NCBI RefSeq assembly: GCF_944388875.1
Contig: NZ_CALXKQ010000003.1
Coordinates: 186,001-250,000 of the forward strand
DNA length: 64,000 nucleotides
From: an uncultured Brachyspira sp.
Lineage (GTDB): Bacteria > Spirochaetota > Brachyspiria > Brachyspirales > Brachyspiraceae
Direction: 5' to 3'
Part shown: in pieces, positions 19,467 through 27,936 of the stretch
How the letters are laid out: each line of letters begins with the position of its first letter
How positions within the stretch are numbered: the stretch's first letter is position 1
Program-made: the position numbers and the translations under genes
Notes under the pieces: model-generated
What the model saw: only the letters and a program-made list of their open reading frames with translations
What the model was told of the DNA's origin: nothing
Database searches by the model: none

Positions 19467-19479
19467 ATAAAGATTTTTA
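19445..19479. repeat. 35-bp direct repeat, right copy flanking the restriction cassette
   Basis: Perfect match to 17660-17694 in the same orientation. It lies between the M24 peptidase gene and the nuclease gene, so one copy must be the original intergenic sequence upstream of tyrS. Confidence 0.95.
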
Positions 19480-19501
19480 TTATGTTAATTTCATATCAAT
19501 A

Positions 19502-20581
19502 TTATTTTATTATCATTTCTTTTGTAAAGCTATTCAAATTTTCATGTCCGTCTTTAGTTACAAGTATTAAATCTTCTATTCTAACACCTATTTTTTTATT
19601 ATGACAGTAAATTCCAGGCTCTATTGAAAATATCATACCCTCTTTTAATTGGGCATGATGAATAGAACTTACATCCCCATATTCATGTACATCCATACCT
19701 ATACAATGTCCAGTTCTATGAGTAAAATATTCACCATATCCGTTTTCTGTTATATAAGAACGTGCCTCATTATCTATATCAGAAAATTTAACTTTTTCAC
19801 TAACTTTATTAATAGCTCTTTCATTTGCAGTTTTAACTATATCATATATTTTTTTAAACTCTTCATCAGGATTGCCAAAAAATATAGTTCTAGTCATATC
19901 AGAACAATAGCCATCATATATGCATCCCATATCTATAACCAAGCATCCGTTATTTTCTATTATTGTATTTCCTGTAGAATAATGAGGATTAGCAGCATTT
20001 TCTCTGAATGCTATAATAGGCTCAAATGAAAAAAGAGAATCATCAGCTCCGTTTCTTCTATATGTAAGTTTTAACTCTTCTAAAACATCAATCTCTTTCA
20101 TACCTACTTCAGCAAAATTAATAATATCATTCATGCTTTTATCATTAATCTCTGAAGCCTTAATCATCTTTTTTATCTCTTCCTCATCTTTCTGCATTCT
20201 GACATAATCTATGCAAGGCGAAGCATTTATGTAATTTTCAGCAATATCAATCTCTATCATCTCTAATAAGAAATTAGATGTCATTGATTTATCTATACCT
20301 ATATTTTTATCTTTATGAACAAATTTCGATAATTTTTTTACAGCACTTTCTGTATCAGAATAGTATAAAATATCTATATCATCATTATTTAAAGGAAAAA
20401 GCTGATTGTTAATAAGATGAATCTCATTATCCTGATTAATATAGAGCCCTAAAAATCTCTCACCTGAATGTATATTAATACCTGTAAGATAATATATGGA
20501 CATTCTATCAGTTATTACAAATTGATAGATATTTTTATCTTTCATTGATTTAATAACTCTGTTTAGCCTATTAATATTCAT
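19502..20581 (-). CDS. M24 family metallopeptidase (Xaa-Pro aminopeptidase/dipeptidase type)
   Basis: Cleaves peptides next to proline, with two metal ions in a pita-bread fold. The N-terminal creatinase-like domain spans about residues 1-125. The C-terminal domain holds the five ligands: two Asp in DMGCIYDGYCSDMTRTIFF, His in HRTGHCIGMDVHEYG, Glu in FSIEPGIY and Glu in VRIEDLIL. Length 359 is usual for PepQ or short PepP. It is 91 bases after thiM and may receive read-through from the riboswitch operon. No exported signal. Confidence 0.9.
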   Translation of the reverse strand: MNINRLNRVIKSMKDKNIYQFVITDRMSIYYLTGINIHSGERFLGLYINQDNEIHLINNQLFPLNNDDIDILYYSDTESAVKKLSKFVHKDKNIGIDKSMTSNFLLEMIEIDIAENYINASPCIDYVRMQKDEEEIKKMIKASEINDKSMNDIINFAEVGMKEIDVLEELKLTYRRNGADDSLFSFEPIIAFRENAANPHYSTGNTIIENNGCLVIDMGCIYDGYCSDMTRTIFFGNPDEEFKKIYDIVKTANERAINKVSEKVKFSDIDNEARSYITENGYGEYFTHRTGHCIGMDVHEYGDVSSIHHAQLKEGMIFSIEPGIYCHNKKIGVRIEDLILVTKDGHENLNSFTKEMIIK

Positions 20582-20672
20582 TTTTTATATAATCCTTTTT
20601 TAAATTATAAAAATGTATTTATAGATTATATACTAAAAAGAAATTTTTGCATAATACAAAATTATATAATTA

Positions 20673-21467
20673 TTACTCTTTTACCCTATTAGAAGCATTA
20701 TTAATATTAAGTTTATAAAGCTCATCAATAAATGAAACAGCAAAGCTAGCAGGAGCATCTGCCTTTTTTGAAGCCTCTTCACCTGCCTCAGCCATTATGC
20801 ACATAGCAGAAGAAGCAGCAATTAAAGGTTCGGACACCGCAAGCATAGCAGCAGTAATTGCAGTAGAAGTACAGCCCATACCAGTATTAAGAGGCATTAA
20901 AGGAGAACCTCCATTTACATATAAAACTCTATTTCCATCTGTTATAATATCTGTTTCTCCGCTTATGCTTACAACCGTATTATACTCTTTAGCTAAATGT
21001 CTGCCAGCTTCTAATGCCATATTAACATTTGCCGTGCTGTCTACTCCTTTAGTTTTTATACTTTCACCAGCAAGAACCATTATCTCTGAAGCATTACCTC
21101 TTACTACTTTGGGATTATAATTTTTCATTATATCTACAGCTGTTTTAGTTCTTAATTTTGTTGCTCCTGCTCCTACAGGGTCAAGTACAAAAGGCACATT
21201 TTTTTTATTTGCTATCTCGCATGCACTATGCATAGCCTCTATAGAACTTTTAGTTAAAGTACCTATATTAATAACAAGTGAGGAAGCAATAGAAAGCATA
21301 TCTTCAAACTCTTCTTTTTCAAATGTCATAACTGGAGAAGCCCCAACAGCAAGCAAGGCATTAGCAGTAATCTGCATAACTACGAAATTTGTTATATTAT
21401 GAACTAATGGGTTTTTAGATTTCATATCAGTAATTGCTTTAAATATTTCATCTTTTAATGTACTCAT
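20673..21467 (-). CDS. thiM: Hydroxyethylthiazole kinase
   Basis: Phosphorylates the thiazole moiety (THZ) so that it can be joined to HMP-PP, a salvage step of thiamine synthesis. Typical start PLVHNITNFVVMQITANALLA, then PVMTFEKEEFEDML, FVLDPVGAGATKLR, RGNASEIMVLAGE, and the active-site NTGMGCTSTAITAAM. Complete at 264 residues. Third gene in the run headed by the TPP riboswitch, 70 bases after the PhzF-like gene. ThiD and ThiE are not in the window. Confidence 0.96.
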   Translation of the reverse strand: MSTLKDEIFKAITDMKSKNPLVHNITNFVVMQITANALLAVGASPVMTFEKEEFEDMLSIASSLVINIGTLTKSSIEAMHSACEIANKKNVPFVLDPVGAGATKLRTKTAVDIMKNYNPKVVRGNASEIMVLAGESIKTKGVDSTANVNMALEAGRHLAKEYNTVVSISGETDIITDGNRVLYVNGGSPLMPLNTGMGCTSTAITAAMLAVSEPLIAASSAMCIMAEAGEEASKKADAPASFAVSFIDELYKLNINNASNRVKE

Positions 21468-21537
21468 ATATTCTCTCCTTATAATTTTATTCTTAATTAT
21501 TTTTTATTCTTTTATTTTATTTTTACTAATTATTTTA

Positions 21538-22335
21538 CTAAACAAATAACTCTGAAATACAATATAAACATGCTTTGCCTGATATAGTAAGTTTATTATC
21601 TTTTATATTGCAGTATAATACTCCAGTTCTTTTAGAATATTGAAATGCCTCAAAATAATATTTATTTAATTTAGAAGATAATAAAGGTATAATATGACAA
21701 TGCCCAGAACCGCATACATCAACCTCATCAACATCTAATTTCGGAGCGAAAGTTCTAGTTACACAATCATAATTGATATTAGATTTATCTTTCACAATAG
21801 AAGTAATATGAAATAATAATCCGTCTAACTGCTTTATTTTTTCTAAATTTACTTTTGCATTAATTACCTGATTTTCATCTTCTAATACGCATACTATATC
21901 ACGTCCCATATATGCTTCAATAGGTTTAATACCTCCTATAGCTTCTATTATATCATCTGTAATATTTATAGGTTTTAAATTATATTTCGGAGTATCCATT
22001 TCATATAAATCAGCATTTTTTTTAATAGTTAATATACCCTCTTTAGTGTTCAGTCTAACTTCATTAGAACCTTTTTCAGCAAAATTTAATATAGCATATC
22101 CTACAGCAAGTACGGCATGTCCGCAGAAATCTATTTCACATTCTGGAGTAAACCAATAAACATCATAATTATTATCTTTATTATTTTTTATAGTAAATAC
22201 AGTTTCTGAAATATTATTCTCAGAAGCAATATTCTGCATAAGTTCATGTGAAATTTCTTTATCTAATATACAAACAGCAGTAGGATTACCATTAAAAACA
22301 CTATCAGCAAAAGCATCTATAATATAACATTTCAT
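21538..22335 (-). CDS. PhzF-family protein (isomerase-like)
   Basis: Diaminopimelate-epimerase fold in two halves. It has the family start VDAFAD-like IDAFADSVFNGNPTAVCIL, the catalytic Glu in NNISETVF near residue 45, CEIDFCGHAVLAVGYA, and the second-half VCGSGHCHIIPLL. Length 265 is typical. Substrates of most PhzF-like proteins are unknown; the genomic setting between a TPP-riboswitch transporter-like gene and thiM suggests a thiamine-related compound, but that is inference only. It begins 24 bases after the preceding gene. Confidence 0.85.
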   Translation of the reverse strand: MKCYIIDAFADSVFNGNPTAVCILDKEISHELMQNIASENNISETVFTIKNNKDNNYDVYWFTPECEIDFCGHAVLAVGYAILNFAEKGSNEVRLNTKEGILTIKKNADLYEMDTPKYNLKPINITDDIIEAIGGIKPIEAYMGRDIVCVLEDENQVINAKVNLEKIKQLDGLLFHITSIVKDKSNINYDCVTRTFAPKLDVDEVDVCGSGHCHIIPLLSSKLNKYYFEAFQYSKRTGVLYCNIKDNKLTISGKACLYCISELFV

Positions 22336-22359
22336 AAATAAAAAACTCCCATTATTTTA

Positions 22360-23688
22360 TTAACTTAAAAAGAAATAAGCAAAAGGCACAGCAAATAATA
22401 AAGCAAGCACTATTCTCTCAACCCATATTATCATCATATCTTTTATACTTATTGGTATTCCCACAGCAAGCATCACTGGTATAGGAGCAGCAAAATATAA
22501 AATCTCAGCAACACAAACTACAGCGACAACAGACTTAGCAAATTGACTAGCATACATTACAATACTAGAAGAGCATGACATCTCTACTAATGTAACAGAA
22601 CAAGCCTTTGCCACTATATAAGCCTCATCTCCTAAACCTAATAATTTTGTAATAGGAAGAAATATATAACTTATAACATCAAATATAGGCGTATAATTAA
22701 CTATTAAAAGTCCAATAAAAGTTATAGCCATAAAATTAGGCATAACTGAAATAGAAACCATAAGCCCCTCTTTTAAGTTTTTAATAACACTGCTGAAAAA
22801 ATTATCCGCATGACTAGCAGTATCAGCAGCCTCATTTAAAGCAAGCTTAAAAATATTTCCGCCTTTATATACAGGCTCTTCTTTAACTTCTTTATCCATA
22901 TATCCATTATTAGGTTTGCTTCTTAAAGGATAAAGCCTTACAGTTATAGCAGTTACCAAAAATGTAATTAACATAGTACCAAAAAAATATATATTCCATT
23001 TATCCATAACCCCAAACATTTTAGCAACTACTATCATAAATGTTGTAGATACAGTAGAAAATCCAGTGGCTATTATGCAGGCTTCTTTTTTTGAATAATA
23101 ACCTTTTTTATAAACTTTGCTTGTCATCAAAAGAGCAATAGAATAACTGCCTACAAATGAAGCTATAGCATCTAAAGAAGACCTGCCTGAAGTTTTCCAT
23201 ATAGGCTTCATTATACAACGCATAAATATACCAGCAAATGACATAAGTCCGTAATCTACTAAAAATGATAAAAATATAAAACCTACACTATTAATTAATG
23301 CTATTTGAGTAAGAAGATTATAAGAAAAAAGAAGCATATTAGGTTTATGAAAATCAGAAGGTCCTAATCCGAAATAAGCCATTATAATAAAAGGAATAGA
23401 AAATAATTTTATAAATGAAAAAAATATTTCTGTTTTATTCTTATTCCAAGACTTACTAATAAAAGGATATATACCCCCAAACATAGTTATTAAAATACCA
23501 TAATAGGGATCAACAAAAGGAATCTTTCTTATAAAACTTACCAAATGATCTATTGGTATGGATTTAACATTCCCTATTTGAATAGGTATAAATAATACAA
23601 ATACGCCTATAAAACTAAATACAATAAACTTTAAATAAGATGATTTGGTATATAATTTAGTATTATTTAAAACGTTTTCTGAGTTCAT
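22360..23688 (-). CDS. YjiH-like nucleoside-recognition (Gate) membrane protein, candidate thiamine-related transporter
   Basis: About ten membrane segments in 442 residues. Gly/Ser-rich helices of the nucleoside-recognition type are seen in LDAIASFVGSYSIALLM and TLVEMSCSSSIVMYAS, and a charged cytoplasmic loop lies near 255-290. It agrees with the YjiH family, whose substrates are not established as far as I know. It is the first gene after a TPP riboswitch, so transport of thiamine or a thiazole/pyrimidine precursor is a reasonable inference. AAGG lies a few bases before the ATG. Confidence 0.8.
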   Translation of the reverse strand: MNSENVLNNTKLYTKSSYLKFIVFSFIGVFVLFIPIQIGNVKSIPIDHLVSFIRKIPFVDPYYGILITMFGGIYPFISKSWNKNKTEIFFSFIKLFSIPFIIMAYFGLGPSDFHKPNMLLFSYNLLTQIALINSVGFIFLSFLVDYGLMSFAGIFMRCIMKPIWKTSGRSSLDAIASFVGSYSIALLMTSKVYKKGYYSKKEACIIATGFSTVSTTFMIVVAKMFGVMDKWNIYFFGTMLITFLVTAITVRLYPLRSKPNNGYMDKEVKEEPVYKGGNIFKLALNEAADTASHADNFFSSVIKNLKEGLMVSISVMPNFMAITFIGLLIVNYTPIFDVISYIFLPITKLLGLGDEAYIVAKACSVTLVEMSCSSSIVMYASQFAKSVVAVVCVAEILYFAAPIPVMLAVGIPISIKDMMIIWVERIVLALLFAVPFAYFFLS

Positions 23689-23794
23689 AAAAATTTCCTT
23701 AAATATAGATTATAATTTAGAGAAACCTTAATGAAAATAATGAGTGTATAAAAATAAAAAATGAATATAATATTAGAAAACTTAAAAAAATATT

Positions 23795-23882
23795 TCCCTA
23801 CACTGGCATTATCCAACAGGTTATAAGGGTCTAAGTTATTCAGATGAATTAAAACTTACTCTCAGCCTTTTAAAGCTCCCCT
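23795..23882 (-). promoter_or_regulatory. TPP riboswitch (thi box)
   Basis: Read on the minus strand, the stretch has the conserved TPP aptamer parts in order: GGGGAGC, then GGCTGAGAGT, a variable arm, ACCCTTATAACCTG, and TGCCAGTGTAGGGA. It therefore senses thiamine pyrophosphate and should repress the YjiH-PhzF-ThiM operon. A U-rich run directly follows the closing helix, but no classic terminator hairpin or clear sequestered ribosome site is seen in the remaining 105-base leader, so how it switches off expression is open. Confidence 0.93.
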
Positions 23883-23893
23883 AATTTTTGTAT

Positions 23894-23922
23894 ATTATAC
23901 AATAAAATTATAATTATTTCAA
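23894..23922 (-). promoter_or_regulatory. Promoter of the thiamine operon
   Basis: TTGAAA (23917-23922), 17-base spacer and TATAAT (23894-23899) on the minus strand, just upstream of the aptamer and directly beside the stop codon of the preceding gene. Confidence 0.85.
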
Positions 23923-23923
23923 A

Positions 23924-24259
23924 CTATTTTCCTTTTCTGCTGGCAAGAATATATGCAAAATTATCAAAATATTTCATAATTCTTTCATCTGTATTATATT
24001 CATTATCTCCAAGCAAATAATCGCATAATACTTCTCTTAATCTTGTAAACTCTTTTATGCTGTGTTTTTTATACTGTGCCTCTATTGTTATATCTATCAA
24101 TTCCAATGCTCTGTAGGCTGAATTTATAGAATATTCTAAATTATTTTTATTTTTAAATTTTATTGCTCTATAAACTTCGCTTCCAATATTTGCCATTTGT
24201 TCTGCAAGACTTAAAGTTTTCCATCTTCCTTTTGATAAATCTTTATGCATATAATTCAT
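23924..24259 (-). CDS. Conserved small helical protein (unknown function)
   Basis: I do not have a named function. The 111 residues are all helical, with an N-terminal KGRWKTLSLAEQMANIGSEV, then RALELIDITIE and a C-terminal LREVLCDYLLG and YFDNFAYILASRK. It resembles the small four-helix (HEPN-like or S23-like) proteins, with an R-x-LRE segment, but no clear RxxxxH motif. It begins 18 bases after the DUF5674 gene and is read in the same direction, so the two form a pair. No signal or membrane segment. Confidence 0.65.
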   Translation of the reverse strand: MNYMHKDLSKGRWKTLSLAEQMANIGSEVYRAIKFKNKNNLEYSINSAYRALELIDITIEAQYKKHSIKEFTRLREVLCDYLLGDNEYNTDERIMKYFDNFAYILASRKGK

Positions 24260-24277
24260 AAATCTACCTTTATATAA

Positions 24278-24619
24278 TCATCTAATTATTAAATTATTTA
24301 CTATATTAATTATTTCTTTTCTAATATCATCATCTTCTACATATCTGCTTTTATTATTATCTGAAGGACGTATATTTATTAAAGAATCAAATTCCAAAAA
24401 ATCTTCGCCATCTAAATTAGGATAAATATTAATGCCCCATAGGTCATTTTGCAAAGAACCATTCTCTATTAATAAAGATTCCAAATCGCTATGAAGCTCC
24501 GCATCCAATGCCAGTTCCTTTTTTCTAATATCAACAACTCCTTTAACCATATCTGTAAAAAAATTTCCAAGCATATTTTTTACTTCATCAATTTTTATAC
24601 TTTCTTTAATAATTATCAT
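24278..24619 (-). CDS. DUF5674 family protein
   Basis: 113 residues of unknown function. Features that match the DUF5674 family as I recall it: GDMVKGVVDI-like motif (here DMVKGVVDIRKKELALDAELH), ELHSDLESLLIENGS, LWGINIYPN, and the strongly conserved FLEFDSLINIRPS followed by VEDDDIRKEIINIVN. It sits upstream of the small helical protein gene, with GGAG ten bases before the ATG. No catalytic role is assigned. The pair is flanked by unrelated flagellar and thiamine genes. Confidence 0.75.
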   Translation of the reverse strand: MIIIKESIKIDEVKNMLGNFFTDMVKGVVDIRKKELALDAELHSDLESLLIENGSLQNDLWGINIYPNLDGEDFLEFDSLINIRPSDNNKSRYVEDDDIRKEIINIVNNLIIR

Positions 24620-24824
24620 AATATTAATACTCCGTGTAAATATTAACGGTAAATAAATAAAATTTAATCATAATGTTTTTTATGCTTATACATTCCGATA
24701 ATTAATATGTATCTTTAATAATAAAATAATTATATAAATAAAAAAATTATAAAAAGATTTTAGATTATTACGAGAATGATAACGATATAATAATCACTTC
24801 TATATTAAAAACAGGAGATAAAAA

Positions 24825-26078
24825 ATGAGAGTTACTGAACAAGCCCAATTTAATAGAACAGTTAGTACAATAAAAAGAAACTATAGTGAGATGGAAGCTT
24901 CTCAAACTAGATTATCTACTGGTCAAAGGGTGCAGTACCCTCACCAGAATGTTACATCAACTATTAATTCTATCTATTACAGAACTAGAATGTCATCCGT
25001 TGATAGATATCAAAACAATATAGTTGATGGAAAAGAAAAATTAAGCGTTGCTCATGATTCTATGTCTGGAATAACTGAAGCTTTAAATAGAGCAAGGGAT
25101 TTAGCAGTACAAGGTGCAAACAGTACTTACGGTGCCGATGACAGAGCTAAAATGGCTATGGAAGTTGAAGAGATGATAGAAAGAATATATGACATCTCCA
25201 AAACTCAAAGTAAGGGAGAATTTGTATTTTCTGGTACAAGCACTAAAACTGCCCCATTCAGAGCTCTTTACGGATATGATGAAAAAGCAGGACGCTCAAT
25301 AATAAGATCTGTTATATATGAAGGCGACGGCAATGCTCAAAACAGAGAAGTAGAAAACGGACAGGTTATTAATGTAGCAACTCCGGGTAATTATGCATTC
25401 TGGGGAACTGATATGGAAATTATATCTACTACAGATGCTTCTACATATATAGCTGCTGAAAATCAGGATATTATGATAGATGATATGGTTATCAATATTA
25501 AACAAGGCGATAATATTGAAGCTATAGTTCAAAGAATAAATGATGCTAATGGAAATGTAAGTGCAACTATAGGAGATTTAAGAGGCGGTGCTAAAGTTAT
25601 ACAATTAAAAACAGGAACACCTCATAAAATACTTTTACAGGATTTAGCAGGAGGAACAGTATTACAGGATATAGGTTTGGTTAGAGTAGGATCAGCAAAT
25701 AATCCTGAAAATAACTATGAACCTAGTGCTTTAGTAACTGGTAAAAGTGTATTTGAAACTTTAATATATTTAAGAGATGCTATGCTTAATGATGATGTAA
25801 GAGCTATAGGAAGTGAGGCTTTAGGTTATATAGATAGTTCTTTGGATAATGTTGCAACTATACAGGCTAATGCTTCTTCTAAAGTAACAAGACTTGATAT
25901 GGGTTATACCAGCTTTGAAAATCAAAAATTATCCATTCAAGAGGCTTTAGCTAAAAATGAAAATATAGATTATGCTGAAGAAATTGTTAACTTTAATATG
26001 TGGCAGTATGCTCATAATGCTTCATTACAAACTGCTGGAAGAATATTAGGCAGAACTCTTATGGACTATTTAAGATAA
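24825..26078 (+). CDS. flgL: Flagellar hook-filament junction protein FlgL
   Basis: Forms the junction (HAP3) between hook and filament of the periplasmic flagella. The flagellin-like N-terminal D0/D1 helix reads RLSTGQRVQYP, then RARDLAVQGANSTYG and a GEFVFSGTSTKTAPF hinge; the C-terminal helix is in EIVNFNMWQYAHNASLQTAGRI, the usual flagellin-like end, at about residues 385-415. Length 417 is usual. flgK is not adjacent. A TATAAT lies at 24786-24791 and AGGAG before the ATG; -35 is weak. Start of the flgL-fliW-csrA set. Confidence 0.94.
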   Translation: MRVTEQAQFNRTVSTIKRNYSEMEASQTRLSTGQRVQYPHQNVTSTINSIYYRTRMSSVDRYQNNIVDGKEKLSVAHDSMSGITEALNRARDLAVQGANSTYGADDRAKMAMEVEEMIERIYDISKTQSKGEFVFSGTSTKTAPFRALYGYDEKAGRSIIRSVIYEGDGNAQNREVENGQVINVATPGNYAFWGTDMEIISTTDASTYIAAENQDIMIDDMVINIKQGDNIEAIVQRINDANGNVSATIGDLRGGAKVIQLKTGTPHKILLQDLAGGTVLQDIGLVRVGSANNPENNYEPSALVTGKSVFETLIYLRDAMLNDDVRAIGSEALGYIDSSLDNVATIQANASSKVTRLDMGYTSFENQKLSIQEALAKNENIDYAEEIVNFNMWQYAHNASLQTAGRILGRTLMDYLR

Positions 26079-26139
26079 TAAGTTTATAGTTTAATGCTTA
26101 AAAGATAATTAATTTTATAATATATAAAGGAAATAATTT

Positions 26140-26604
26140 ATGCCTGAAATAGAATCTAGGATATTAGGAAAAGTTGAGGTTTCAGATGATTCTCTTTATC
26201 ATCTAAATGGAACTATACTAGCCTTTGAAGACTATGATGAGTTTTATCTTGTTAATATGGATGAAGAAGGTACTTTTAAGATTCTTCAATCCAAAGATGA
26301 CAAAAATATATGTTTTATTCTTATAGATCCATTTCTGGTATTTAAAGATTATGAACCTGATGTGCATGATGATGATATAAAATATTTAGGTATAGAAAAC
26401 CATGAAGACTTATACCTATTAACAATAGTCAGCATACCAAATGATGATTTTAAAACTATGAGTGCTAATCTAATAGCACCCGTAGTTTTTAATATAAAAA
26501 ATCATAAAGCAAAACAATGTACTGTTTCTGGAGATAAATACACCACAAGACATTTCATATTATCCGAAGAATCTGAAAATAATACGCATGAAAGGAGTTC
26601 ATAA
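26140..26604 (+). CDS. fliW: Flagellar assembly factor FliW
   Basis: Binds CsrA and releases flagellin mRNA from CsrA repression; also a flagellin chaperone. The [12 protein letters not shown] start, then [43 protein letters not shown], and [16 protein letters not shown] match the family. At 154 residues it is complete. It is 61 bases downstream of flgL and one base upstream of csrA; its final codons hold the csrA ribosome site (AAAGGAG). Confidence 0.93.
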   Translation: MPEIESRILGKVEVSDDSLYHLNGTILAFEDYDEFYLVNMDEEGTFKILQSKDDKNICFILIDPFLVFKDYEPDVHDDDIKYLGIENHEDLYLLTIVSIPNDDFKTMSANLIAPVVFNIKNHKAKQCTVSGDKYTTRHFILSEESENNTHERSS

Positions 26605-26605
26605 A

Positions 26606-26857
26606 ATGCTTGTACTTTCTAGAAAAATAAATCAAAGCATAGTAATTGGTGATAATATAGAAATAATGCTTGTTGATATACGGGGAGATCAAATTAAACT
26701 TGGAATCAATGCCCCTAAAAATGTAAAAATCTTTAGAAAAGAAGTTTATGAAGAAATAGAAAGTCAGAACTTAGAAGCATCTAAAGAAGCTACAGCTGAT
26801 AAATTGAATATATTAACAAGTTTTGTAAAAAATAAATTTGGAAAAAATAATAAATAA
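26606..26857 (+). CDS. csrA: Carbon storage regulator CsrA
   Basis: RNA-binding translational repressor that recognizes GGA in hairpin loops. The canonical [20 protein letters not shown], then [22 protein letters not shown] are present. The frame is open six codons upstream (26588), inside fliW, but the AAAGGAG site serves the ATG at 26606, which gives 83 residues. The C-terminal tail (about 25 residues past the dimer fold) is longer than in short forms. Immediately after fliW, so FliW and CsrA are made together. Confidence 0.95.
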   Translation: MLVLSRKINQSIVIGDNIEIMLVDIRGDQIKLGINAPKNVKIFRKEVYEEIESQNLEASKEATADKLNILTSFVKNKFGKNNK

Positions 26858-26882
26858 TCCCCTACTCTTTATTTAAATCATT

Positions 26883-27791
26883 TTAATTACTGAATGGATT
26901 AATAAAACTTCCATTTCTTATTACATTAATAGGCGTCAGAATTATATATGATACTATTACATTAAATAATGATATAATACATGAAAATATCAAAAGCATG
27001 TTATAAGTAGTAAGAATCCTATTGATAAATACATAAAATGAACTTGGAATATCAAATTTAAAAAATACTTTCATAATTATTAAAAATGTATTAAATATTA
27101 ATGAAACAGCAAAAATAACTATTATACCCTTCCAAGCATGAGAAATATCTGCAGGACTTAATTCCATGTGAGATGCTATTGCTATTGAAAAATATAAAAA
27201 TATCCAAAATGTTATGCTTTTAAATGAAGAGTTTACAATAATATTTTTTATTATATTAACAAAAATATTATATGTATATATAAAAATACTTGATATAGTG
27301 TAGTATACAATAGACAAAATCTCTGAATTAAATACCTGTTTATATTTTATACTAGGCATTGCAAATACATTCTCTTTTAATTCTGGTGCTAATAATAGGA
27401 AAAGCAAATATACTATTAATGTTCCTACAATAATAGGACCTACTCCTATAAAAAAATTTCCTATCTGCTGATACCAACTTCTTGAATCATAGCTATGCAA
27501 AACATATCCTATAGTATCAGATTTGGTATTGAAAAGTTTAATATCATTGATTTTATGTCTGAATAATAAACAGAATAATGCATGTGAAAGTTCATGTATA
27601 GGAGTTCCTATCCATCCTGTAATATAAACCTCTATTTTTGAACCTAATGTTTTAGCAAATATTCTTCTCGTAATAGAAGATAATACATATAAAACAAATC
27701 CGAATATTATAATACTGCCGAATAATTGAAATAGATCAATTACAGTTTTAGAAAATATTATTATTATAAAATATAAAAAATCTTTTATCAT
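26883..27791 (-). CDS. Integral membrane M50-like metalloprotease homologue
   Basis: About seven or eight membrane segments in 302 residues. The zinc-binding HELSH lies in GTPIHELSHALFCLLF near residue 66, just after a helix, and a Gly-Pro-rich segment (FFIGVGPIIVGTL) follows. This matches the M50-like family of small membrane zincins. No second ligand (NxxPxxxLDG) can be pinned down, so activity is not certain. Read opposite to csrA, with only 25 bases between the stop codons. Single gene; substrate unknown. Confidence 0.7.
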   Translation of the reverse strand: MIKDFLYFIIIIFSKTVIDLFQLFGSIIIFGFVLYVLSSITRRIFAKTLGSKIEVYITGWIGTPIHELSHALFCLLFRHKINDIKLFNTKSDTIGYVLHSYDSRSWYQQIGNFFIGVGPIIVGTLIVYLLFLLLAPELKENVFAMPSIKYKQVFNSEILSIVYYTISSIFIYTYNIFVNIIKNIIVNSSFKSITFWIFLYFSIAIASHMELSPADISHAWKGIIVIFAVSLIFNTFLIIMKVFFKFDIPSSFYVFINRILTTYNMLLIFSCIISLFNVIVSYIILTPINVIRNGSFINPFSN

Positions 27792-27936
27792 TGCTAGATT
27801 TATCGGAAGAAAAAAATTTTAATTAATGTAAAAATATATAATACATGATTTAATAAACACTTGAAAAAATAGTATTTCTACTATAAACTATCCTGAAAAA
27901 TATATTTTTATATAAAAAATAATAAGTGGAGAAGAA

